NCBI GenBank assembly: GCA_900708905.1
Contig: CAADRB010000005.1
Coordinates: 6,102,061-6,166,060 of the forward strand
Origin: Hymenolepis diminuta
Taxonomy: Eukaryota; Platyhelminthes; Cestoda; Cyclophyllidea; Hymenolepididae
DNA length: 64,000 nt
Direction: 5' to 3'
Positions 37,301 to 49,300 of this stretch are shown piece by piece (positions within the stretch are counted from its first letter, which is position 1; each line of letters starts with the position of its first letter). The position numbers and the translations under genes were made by a program. The notes under the pieces were generated by a model that had not been told where the DNA came from, made no database searches, and was given only the letters and a program-made list of their open reading frames with translations.

Positions 37301-40300
37301 ATCATGAAGCTGCAAGCAAATTCCTTTCTCCCTCCATGAATATCAGCGCAATTGTCCCCAGTTGTTGTCTTGNNNNNNNNNNNNNNNNNNNNNNNNNNNN
37401 NNNNNNNNNNNNNNNNNNNNNNTTTCACAAATACAGACGAAGAATTTAGTTCAAGGAAAATGCGACAAATCAGTTCAATACGCCTTCAACGTATTTAGCT
37501 CATGTTAACAATGAGGTCATTGACCTCCCAACCTAGCATAAATAGAATGGTGCTGAACATGAAATGTAACTGCTACGCACAAAGGTCAATCATCAATAAC
37601 TTTCGCTTTCTTAATGTCACTTAAAGCGGACTTCGCCCAATTTTCACTTATTGCTGCCATTGGACCAAAGAGATGGAATTTAGTGTCATTGAACCCCATT
37701 GCAGTCCAAGCGATATGACAATGAGTATGAACATGGAATGTCCTGGAAGCAAATTTATACTTTAAATTGATAGCTATGAAGGCTAAATAGGGCAGAGTCA
37801 GATGTCAGAAAAGGAGATAACAGGGAAATAAACAGAGTTGCTGAGACGTGGCTTCCACTTTTAACAATCAAATTATTAACCTTATAAAAGAGGCAAACGG
37901 GAAGGCAACATATCGCATCGGGTTTTATCTGAAATTCGATTTGTACTTAAGCATTCATCTACAGTTTTAAACGCCTATATTGTACCTGTAGCCTTGGGTT
38001 TTATGCTACAATTCTCCCCGCTTTTTGCATCCATCAGAGCCTGTACTCCTATAATTATCTATTACCACATTTGTACTTGAGCAACTGGTATTCCGAACTT
38101 TAAGGCGCACCAATAACTTGGCAGGTCATTAAATCTCTAAGCCCTCGATCGTTTCAAGTAATAGCTTTTCAGACACAACCGATTACTGCATAAACGGTGA
38201 GGACAAAAGTGAAATATTTGACCAAATTTCCTCCGGAATGTAATTTCAACCAGCTTAATAAGTGTATACGCTCTCCAGGTACCACGAGGGGGAGAAGTAG
38301 AAGACAAGTCCAAACAAGATCATGTCGCACTTTGTCGCGCATTTTGACAAACAAGTTGGTGCACATAAGACCGAAACCAATTACACATATACAGAGATTA
38401 GGGACTCGACCTATTTGAATTCGATCCGTAAGGTGAATTCATTTCGTATGGCACTCTGAGAATCAAACTACCACATAGCACATTTTGAGTCCTCGCCAAT
38501 AGAAAAAAATGCTTTTGGAGATCAAAATTTTGGAGTTACGCGTACCAGAAGGCTTTCGTTCGGCAATTCTAGTTTCAATCTCTCCTTATCTAGAGCCACC
38601 AGTTTCTGCTGTCTTCTGAAAATATCTCATCTAGTTGTACGTATAAATCGGACAGTGTCATGTTGCGACCCGATGTTTTTTGGTTGGCCAGGGAGCACCC
38701 GCTTATACACTTTAAGACGTTATTCAAATCATCCGCTGATTTTGATCAACGTTCGCATTTAGAGAGATCATGAATGGGATATGACATGACATTATTTCAC
38801 AAGTTAGCCAATTAGACCTATGGCAGCAACAGCATCAGGTAATTAAAAGGACACGTTAGTTGAAACTAACGGTAGATGAAGATCAAAGAAGGAACAACAT
38901 GGGTTAGAAGGTAAATATGACATCGAGAATGGAATTTCGTCACGCTTTAATTAGAATTAGATAAATTAAATTAGCACATTTAAGAGTTGCACCCCATTTT
39001 TAACCGATGATGCAACACAAGAGAAAACAGACCGGAGTAGAATTTTACGTAGAATTTTCCATACAGAATTCCCCCTTTGGTTGACCTGGTAAACTCGTGA
39101 TACGCCACTGAGAGACCCCAGTGATTCGGTAATTTTGGATGCAATGATAAGTTGTCGAAATAATTGAAGGTAAAAGTGACAGGACAAGAAATCCGAGATC
39201 TGCTCTGATACATTTAGTAATTGTGGTAGAAGGTAGCAGAAATTAAAGCCAAAATATTCATATCAGGAGAGAACACAGATGACATTCGTGCCGATGTGGT
39301 TGTGTGATGGGAGTGCGAGTTATAGGTTGGAAGAGAAGTAAATGTCACTAAGCTAACTTTCGAGAGCTTAAAAGTCCACTTTGGACACTTAAGTTTAGGA
39401 AAAGAGTTAGGCAAAGAGTTTGTTAATGGTTATTGCTTCTTTTAATGGATTTTGAACAAATTTACTGCTCTGTGATTGGCGTAAACAGTGCCAATGGTCG
39501 ATGAAGATGACGATTATCACAACTGACCGGTCAACAAACTGGTTCGATTAAAAAAGGGAAATGGCCACACCTAAGGCTAACTTCGGCTTGTCTTTACTTT
39601 GGATTAAAGCGCAACAGAAATATATGAAGGTCTGCTAGAAGTTTTAGCAATTTTAGGAGTTAGAATCGAGGCGGTTATTGTAAATAAGGGCCAACCTCCA
39701 CTGAAACGTAGCAAGATCAAAACCAGAAACTCCTGATACTTTTTTCATTTTTCACTTGTTGGTGATTGAATTGAGATAGATTACCAAAATCAAGAAGCTT
39801 ACCCTCCATTAATTGCAGTTCGCCCATGCGCGACTAGATGTCTATCCAAATTGGCTGCCAGTTGGAGGTGGATGGTGTGAATTAGATCCAGACTAAGTTG
39901 TGAGGGTTCCAGAAGAGTCAAAGTTCGATTCGCCGACCGATGTCGGGTCCAGATCGAAGTTTCATTTGTTTCAGAAGTCCCATTTCCCGAAGCGGTCGAT
40001 GATCGAGGTAATCGGAACATCTGTAAGATAGATGGGAGGTTATAAATAACTTCTAGAATGTTAGATTATTGCAAATCTATTGAGATAAAACTAGAAAGCT
40101 AGATAAATCTTACTGTATAAGTGTAAACTGACCCATGGACAGCAGCATTTTAGTACTGCCAGCATGAAAGTGTCCGCAGGGAAATTTAGATGCCGTTTTG
40201 ACTTCAAGGTAAAAGAGAAATTGCAAATTTAATTGAAAAAAGCGCCGGAGATCTAAACGCTTATAGATGCATACACATTTCAGAGATTACAAATACCTAA

Positions 40301-43300
40301 TTCGCAAACATCCTAATTCCGTCAGTAATGCTACTTTAAAAGTTAGGATGAGTTAGACTTAGAAATTCTCTTTCAAAGGAATAATCTTCCATACATTAAC
40401 GGGATACAACAACCTTTCCCAAAATTAGTAGGCCAATAGTTGAGTTGGACAAATGTGCATTGGACAAGCATAATGGAATAAGAGAGGAATAAAGAAAGTT
40501 GCAGGAGGTATTGGGGCCTGGAGGGAGAAAGGTGTCAGTACGGAGCAAGTGGAGCTCAGGTTGTTTAAATAGCGCGAATTTAGGTATCAAGAGGGACTAT
40601 CGGGTTTGGTGTTCTTTGTGTGCCACTCTGTGACAATTAGAATGAGCAGACCTGAATCATCGTGTGCGCAGCATATGTCCATCAAAGCACTTGTTATTGT
40701 AAAAATTAATCACGATTTTCTCCTAGGATTATTTTGTAAATTGTTCACGACAGAAATAGTCCATGTATAAATGCCAATTAACGGTCATAAATACTTAACT
40801 ACATAACTTTATTTTAAATTGGAATTTTTAAATGTAAATTCAGACGCGTTCGTTTTCAGGGTTCGTACCACAAATACCAGTTGAACAGGAGATTTACTAG
40901 AGGGAATGAGATCTCAAACAGGATCAAAGTTAGTCCTATCTTGTTCTTTATACTTTCATAGCCTCTGATATTTCAAGGGTGTTGATTTGGATTTTAGTTT
41001 AGGTTGTTGGGTTAAAAGTTCTAATTAGAATGAAAACGAAAGGACACACACCTGGTACTGAATATTTTCAAAAGACCAAGCCTCATAACCTGAAAACGAT
41101 TATAAAATTCAATAAGAAATTTAATATCACCAATTTATCTGGTTACTTATCAGTTCATTACGCTTGGGTAAAACAAATATGCATTTTGTTCACATTTAGT
41201 TTTCAGTTCATTAGATAACAAATTCAACGCTCATTTAGTAATAAGACTGGTTTTCAACAGATGTAGCTATTTTACTAAGGAAGATCAATCAGCGTATAGG
41301 AACCGCGGACTAAATATGTAATCATTAAAGGAATTTTATAGATAAGCTAATATAAGATGAAAAGGCACAAAGGTCTAAAAGAGCATGGAGAATAGAAAGA
41401 TGGACCAAGAGGCGTTGGGGAGCACAAAGGTGAGAAGACACGACATCTTTTAAATATTGCTTATTCCGCCCCACCCGCTCCCTTTTCGCACGATTATTTA
41501 GTTCTTATGTGGATGCATCATCTCCCTTTCCAGACGGCCGAAACTTTTTCAAGTCGTTGTAGTATAGATACTATCCATTATTCATGGGCTGCAATGCTAG
41601 ATGAAAATGAATGTACATATTCCTCGATTCTATAGTCTGGTCATCTACGAAATGCCCCTTATCCCTTTATTATATGAGGCTAGGCCACAAAACTCCTATC
41701 AGTGCTATACCAACTTGATAAAAACTTTTTTTCAATAACCAGTTCATTTTCCCCTCTTTTAAGATAAAACAACAACTCAATTACGAAACACACCACATCT
41801 CTATTATGCAAAGAATGACCTCAATCTAACCTCGCGTTGGCATACCACCCAAGGTCAGACTGTAAACTCACACACAGGCATGCACACACTTTTCAGGTCA
41901 TGTGATGATGAAAGTAATTAATTGGGTTAATTACAAGCAATCTATCACGAAAGGGATAAACATATAAAATCAGATCATTTTAAGTTGAAATTTTTACCCT
42001 CGCTACGAAATGGGCAAGATGATACATGTTACAAAATTGACATAATTCGGCTATTTTTTCCTCCAAGCTACCCTCTAATTATCAAGTAAGTGATAAGTCC
42101 TTATATCTAAGCAAAAGTTAAGAAGAAAACCGACCCTATAAAATATAGTACTTAATATACGCAGAAATGAGCTCTGTCATATTTAAAAAATCCCTGCCCG
42201 TCTTACTTACCTGCTCTTAACGGTAAGGAAATACAAATGAATTGAGGTGGCATTACAAAACATGGAATTAAATCAGCGGGTCAACAAGCTCTGGATTTCG
42301 CAGATGTAATCTCACGTATGAGCTTGAGTCAAATAAATAAACTTGAATACTAAGACATTACACAATGAGAATGAGGATGACTCAATGCTTGTAGAATTCA
42401 AATAAAGATTTTTGATGTCCTGGTTTTAGTGCCTATTTCTTTTTGACACCTTCCGCTGTTTCATGACTTAGTGAATTATTTTGCTGTTTCCCTTATTGAG
42501 ATGCTGCCTTATAATTAAAATGAGTAAAAGTTGACGTATTGCCATGGGAAATAATGATGGGAACTGATAAAAGAGAAAAGAACAAACTGAGAAGCTCAGA
42601 GCTTATGAATCAATGGTGAAGGACAAAAACGTTGCCGAGCTATTGATTTTCAAATTTATTTAATTTTCACCAAAACTGATGAGAGAAGGAGGCATGATTA
42701 CTTATATCAGAAGGTAAAAATGAGATGCTTGTCCCATAAGGAGGTCTGAGAATTGGAACTAATAGAAAAGAAACTCAACAGTGTGTATGCCGCCAATAAA
42801 ATTTTATGAAAACCCAAACCTGATCACTTTCGTATGTTAGAATTCAAGAGCAGCACTTTTAGATAAAATAGTGCAAACACTTCTGCTCTCAAAAGTATTG
42901 AAAGCATGACAATTCAGCATGGAAATGGGCTTAGTCTCCCAAGTTTTGAACAAAGCACCTTCACTCTGTGTTACCTGGGAAATGGCAATATTTCACGCTT
43001 GGAACATCCCCTGCAGATATGCTCGTTGCGCCAGTGAAATCTACTCAGAAAGAGCTCAAATTTACGAAGTTCAATCCAACTTACACCTATAGAAGTACTT
43101 CGGAGAATGATTTGTACGTTGATAGAACTGAGACTCCTAAAGTAATGCAGCAGGAAGTCAGTGATGAAAAGGCCTAAGAATACTAGTACCTCTCGCAACA
43201 GAGAAGCTTAGAAAGGTAGACAAGCAAATCAACAGACACAGGAGAGGTCCTGGAGGGCCAAATCAGATAAATTATTTTCAACAAAATAATAGCATCTTTG

Positions 43301-46300
43301 ACAATTGAAAAATGTTCCACAAAAATTAGCAACTACAATATGGACGTAAGTCTTAAACAGTGGTCACTAAGGAGTTAGAGAAAAGGCATAGTTGAGAGTA
43401 TAAATGGTTTTTCAATAGTTAGTACACTTAGCAGATAGCAAACAAACAAACGTTATTTATTTCTAGTAGAAATGGGGAATGTGAGAAACTTGGTGACCTC
43501 TTCCACTGAATCAAAGAGACATGATCAACCATTCAAATAAATTAACTGGTTAGTAAGGTCTGAATATAACGAACAGAAATTCACTCAATCACAGGGACAA
43601 TAGATTCCGGACATAAATTCTCGGCCCGGATTTCACTTTTAATGTTTGTAACTTGGCACAATTATGCTAAGATGTGATCCAGAAAAAACTCAATCAATTT
43701 TGAGTTATCTGAGTCCTTTGTAAGTGGATACCAATACGTTACATATGCTTTCAAAGTTTAAATAAAGGCTCTTGACATCCTGACTCCTATTCGGCATCTC
43801 GTGTTTCACTTATTACTAAATTAATTTTTAATATTACAGGTTCAGATGCTACCCTCTAAAAGATCTCATATCATTGGCATAGGTAATGATAATAACTCTT
43901 TTCAGAAAATGAAATATTTCAACACTGGAAGGAATGTTGATTTTGCTGCTGAATCATATGACAGATGAGACACTAAGAGTAGTGTTGATGATGTATTGCT
44001 TATTTTCAAAGTAACTTGCCAAAACTTATTATAAATTAGCTGTTAAAGTGCGCTTTGGTGGCGAGAAACGAGATAACCACACCTAACCTAAAAATGCAGT
44101 CTTTGACACTTATTTGTAACTTGAAATGTAAATCTTTTCCCCATAAATGATAGACGGAATGTAAATGGAATTAAAATTTTAAATTGTATGACAGTGCAGT
44201 GATTGTTTGAGTCTTATAACTCACTGTTTACTTCCAATTAGGGGAATTATTACTTTGGCTGCTGTACAATAGCTCGTCATCACACCTTTTCTTCTCCTCA
44301 GTATGGATTGGAAGGTATAGGACAATCAACAGTAATCAAAATGGTACAACGTTCATTTTGAATGAACTCTATCGTTTTAAAAAGTCATTACTAGTCTCGA
44401 CTACCTGCCCTTGGATTTAGTAAGATTCAAATAAATCGAGATGGCGCGAAAAACAACGGAAATAAATCAACCGGTTAACAAGGTTTGAATATCTTGAATA
44501 TGATCTCACCCATGCACTCGAGAGTCAGTTCGTGAAATTCAAATATCAGGACATTATGCAGCAATTGTGTTTCATACAAGAATGTAGACAACTCAATGCT
44601 TTCAAGATTAGGCAAAAATACGAAGATTTCAACGCCTCTTCTTCTCTCCCCTCCGTTTCTATTCTTATTGAACTCGTTTCTCTCGATTAAAACTTTTCTG
44701 TATTCTATTTATTCTGGGAAGAAGGGGCTATTATTGAAGCTCTGCAGTTAGGCACGACCCAGAGTACATACTTGTTCTCAGGATGGAAAATCCGCATCTC
44801 GCACGTGGTCTCCACGACCGCCTGTTACCCCCACAATTAATAAGACGATACTCATAAACCGAGATTTGAAGGTGAGCGCTTGGTTACTCATACTCTAATG
44901 AATAAATACCGACAACGAGAACTGAAGTAGCTTACAACAAGGTTAAAACCTCAATAAATCATTCTCGCTTACTGAGAACTTGCCGCTAGTTAGAGGACTC
45001 GGAATAGATATTGACCTCCCATTTCGACGTAAATTATTCCCATCAGCCTCACCGTCCACCTTCTCCGTCGAAGCTCGTGACCTCGCGATGGGTCGATTAT
45101 CCTCGAGACCCTGTCCATCAAACAGAACAAAAAATAAATTGGCTTCATACCCTTTTCTGCTGTTAGCACATCTCGAGTAATGAAACTAAAAGCAAAAATG
45201 TTGCTTAGGAAATTGTCCAGCGGATGCCAGAAATTCCTCCCCATTTCAAATCGTCATATAAATTGTATTACATATAAGAAAATAATATTTTCCCCAAAAT
45301 AAAATGTAAGATTCTTTATTTTCCACCTTTTAATTCCTGCTTCTTTTAATACCCTTTTATTCGAACGAATTTATTTACATTACGGTTGTAAATGGTGCAG
45401 AATATAAATTGACCTATCGATACATAAACGTGCGTCTTACTTTAATAGTGACTTGCGTCACTTTGTACTGTAGTGTTGTTAAGTCGTATTTGTAACTGGC
45501 GCAATGTCTTAGGGAATCTAAGAGTCGGTTACAGTATCCTATAGAGAAGAGCAGAACACAACAAACCGCATCTGTCTTCATAAAGATAGGGATGATAAGA
45601 ATCACCAGACGCATCATCCAACCCAACTTATATTACTCCATCTCGCCAAGGATTTATCCCATTTATAACTTTAGCATCCCCAAATATAACAACAAAACCA
45701 TAATTGAAATGAGAGATGGCAGGTTGCCACTGAAAAAATCATTCTGGTGAAGTCTGGTATGTAATTCAGCTCCTTTTCTTTATTCAGACGAGAAAAAAAT
45801 TAAGAAATATTTTCAAATAAATTTCCACGAGTTTTTCATGACTGACCGTGTCTGGGGTATCTGAGTTTACACTATTTGAACGTGGTGATCACCGACACCG
45901 CTATCAATTGGGGAAATCTATCCAATTGCTCAGTCAATTCAGGCGATCGTCAGATATGACATCGTCATTTTCAGCTCCCATTATATTCAGGTGTAAACTT
46001 TCCTCAGCCCCCACTCCGACGTTTCCCGTCTCTACTACATATTTACTCAGCTCTCTAATCTCCAACTCCTACCGGTCGACTGGTGCAATCAGGCCCCTCA
46101 ATCAACTCCTCTTTATCTACTATCATTCCTACTTTCTACTTTTGTAGTTCCCTCTCCGTCTGTTAAGTCCCATTAAAGTACTATCATTACTAAATTCTAT
46201 GCCCTGTTTTCACTCTTTGTAGTATTTATTTAATGACCCTAATGAAGGTTATTGACACTAAATGCTCAAATGCGGATGAATTCCATTCAAAATAGTTGAA

Positions 46301-49300
46301 GATTACCTGTTTATTTTTATTTACCTGTAAGTGCACTAATCCCCAACAGAGAGGGATGGACTTTGAAAGAGCCATAAAACCCGCCTCAGCGATGTAATTG
46401 CCGGTGAGATCAATGCGCCGAAGGGCGCGAGGGGAGTCCCCAAGGATTTCAGCCAGGGCGATGGCCCCCTGACAAGCGAGTCCGCAGTTGGCCAGACCAA
46501 GGTAGACGAGACGCTTGCGAGTATAAGCTTGGAGGGCGGAGCGCAGAGCGATCATTCCCTGACACCCTAAGTGGGGATTATCAGACAACTCCAGATGGGT
46601 GAGGTTGGCAAGGGCTAGGAGACAGGCGGAAAAGTACTTAGCACCAGTAGGACGCAGGCCCGTAGCGGAGAGGTAGATCCGACGCAGATTGCAAACACTA
46701 TCTCTCTGACTGGCTGATTCCTCATTAGCATCATCTGAGGAGGACGGCCGAAGATAATTGGAGGGATAGGTGGGGTGACCAAGAGCATCGGACAACAATC
46801 GATAGCCTTCATCCTAAAATTACAACAGAACAACAGGTATCTATCATGAGTTTGGGGATGATACGGCTAAGTAACCGTCTCCTCGCTATTTAGTTCCCAA
46901 AATATTCCTTCCACGCACTACAACCAGTCTTCCGGGCATCCATAATTTAGAACTACTTTAAAACTTCATTTTAAGATAACTATATTGTGAAGAAAGAAGC
47001 TAAGGGCATCTGATGGAGAAGCTTCAAATAATGTGCATCGGCGGGTCTCGCCACACCAAATAACATCACTATATCAAGATGAATCATAATAATGCGACAT
47101 ACCCCAAGATCATTGTGACTAAGATCGATAACTTGGAGATTTGGATGATACCTCAGCAAAGGGGCAAGAATTTCGATATCGTGGGGACCAATACGATTAG
47201 CATTCAGCCGCAAATCTCGGAGATGGCCCGCCAAACGGATAGCTGCGGCAATATCAGCCAGCGCGGCCCCGTGGATGCCCGTCTCCCCCAGATGCAGTCC
47301 ACGAAGACACAGGGGTGGAAGGCGTTGAAGGGCGCCCGAAATAGTGTTCACCTCCGCTGGCGTGGCAAAGCTCTTTGAAATAAAAGCGTTGAAGGTGAGT
47401 TGGAATGCTTCAGAGTCTTCTTCAGCGTCACGAGCCGAGTCTGGATTCACAGGCTCCTGACCCGAACATGTTGCAAGGAAATCGATTACAACTTTTCGCG
47501 CCTCGTTGCGTTGCAGGGTTATCGCTCGGCGAAGGTGCTTAACATCCTCCACTAACAGTGGAATCCCACGAATATCAAGCCATGTCAATGAGGTATACTT
47601 TAAAATAGAAGGAAGAAAGAGTGTATATTAGGCTGCGAACCGCAAAAGGTATAGCTTATCACCACCCTGTGGCGTGATCAGATTGCAAATTTAAAAAATA
47701 GTATTGAAGGATGATTCCCTATGCATTTCTAAAATTACTCTTTATTCGCATTCCCTTATGGTAATACTTCTGTTTTTCATTCACGAAGCCGCAGTGACGT
47801 CTTTATGTCTCTTGACTCAGCCTCCATCCGTAATGTCTGGACAAGCTTATCGATTCCTCCTTTTCCTATAACTTTCTCATCCCATCTGAAAGTACATCTA
47901 AACTTATACCCTCAGGCGGGTCCTTGCCCAAGTGACTTGAGGGATGAATCTGTCATCACTAATCCGAGACCTAATTAACTCGACCTCAAACAGTGATGCC
48001 TGAGGCGTTTGACCCTACCGTAACCTGAAGCACTCTTTGAAAAACCATCGTGTCCTCAAGTGGTTTATTTCAATTATCGGAATAAGCTATTTAAGTGGTC
48101 CTAGAGGGAGCTTTACGAGAATTAAGCCTTCGGAACCATTCCACCTGCTTATGCTACCTCCTTTCTATAACCGTCCCGTTTCATTAGAAGCACACCTACA
48201 CTTATGTTCTCACCAGCTTCCTTGCTCAAGTGACTCACGTAAACTGCTACTGTATTCCCACGCAGACATACGCTTGTCATACACCTACTCCTGCGATGCC
48301 TTCTAGCTGCCTTCGTTCCTCAACTCTCTCTTGCCCTCTGGAACTCATTGTGGCTCGTTCAATATATTTTGGTCTGATCAACCGTTAGTGCTCTGCTAGC
48401 CCTTATTCAAACAGCTACAAATTGGTGACTGTTGTTAGTTTTCAGTCTTAAATTGTTACCGTAATTGCAACAGACTCGTAAATTATCCTTGTGTTTCCAC
48501 ACACACGCTTGTCATGCATCGGCTCCTACGCTTCCTTCTCATTGCCTTTGTTCCCCATCTCTCGCTTACTCATTTGAATCCTCAGTAGTTTGGTCAATAC
48601 ATTTTGGCCTAGTCGGCTCTAAAACCGTTGGAGCTATTGTTAGTCATTAGCTACAGTCTTAACTTCTACAATCAAGATCTGGTTCATTAGTTCCTACAAT
48701 TTACTACAAATTGGGGACCTCGGTTCTTGCTAGCTCTTATGATTTGCTACAATATAAAGCGACTCATTTCAAGCGACACAGTTTTGTGGCAACAATATTT
48801 CTGATGACCTAGCTATATTTTAACTTCACTTCGTTCAATGATTCATAATCTATAAACCGACCTTCCCACGCTAACACCGGCGTTTTAGGCTATATTCTGA
48901 TAATCAGTCAATTTCAACTTATTAGTCTTAAGGCTGTAGCTATTTTCTTTTCTTTCCCGAAATATAAAGAATCTGAAACTGTTTTTGTCTCCTCTCCGTC
49001 GTGGCAGTCAAATTTGTAAGGTTGAGGACAATAACTTAGTGCTTCTGTTCTACGTTAGCGACTTCTAAGGCAGAGCCCATTCTGCAATTTCTCCAACCGA
49101 AAATCACTTAATGTAAGTGATCTGAATAATCAAGTATCGATCTAAAGATTGAAGACTGAATGCGGAGAACATGAAAACACTAAGTTGGGTTGATTTTTTT
49201 AAGAATGAACGGCATAACCACAGTTAACGTTATTCTTCGATTTATCTTAGTTTTATCCCCACAGGATATTTAGCACCGCTTCGCACATACTAAAACCCAT

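Larger units (their letters stand above)
28692..39802. other. PPP1R37 intron 7 (11.1 kb) with repeats and an assembly gap
   Basis: No gene is recognisable. The stretch contains pyrimidine-rich remnants (29360-29600; about 31860-32070, ending in a 'ttggtaaccctgg' motif), their reverse-oriented relatives (about 32570-32720 and 35640-35760), a pair of nearly identical inverted copies (30906-31005 and 37270-37372) and two related direct copies (36897 and 39495). The last PPP1R37 exon assignment requires this whole stretch to be intron, and a missed small exon cannot be excluded. Confidence 0.5.
40021..46324. other. PPP1R37 intron 6 (6.3 kb) rich in family A repeats
   Basis: There is no gene. It contains three copies of repeat family A (about 42243, 43535 and 44405), a copy of another repeat at about 45300-45440, and pyrimidine-rich sequence at about 45960-46170. 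Confidence 0.6.

Noticed and set aside
46615..46833. Alternative frame in the PPP1R37 LRR exon
   Set aside because: It is a shifted reading of the exon; the LRR frame is clearly the coding one.
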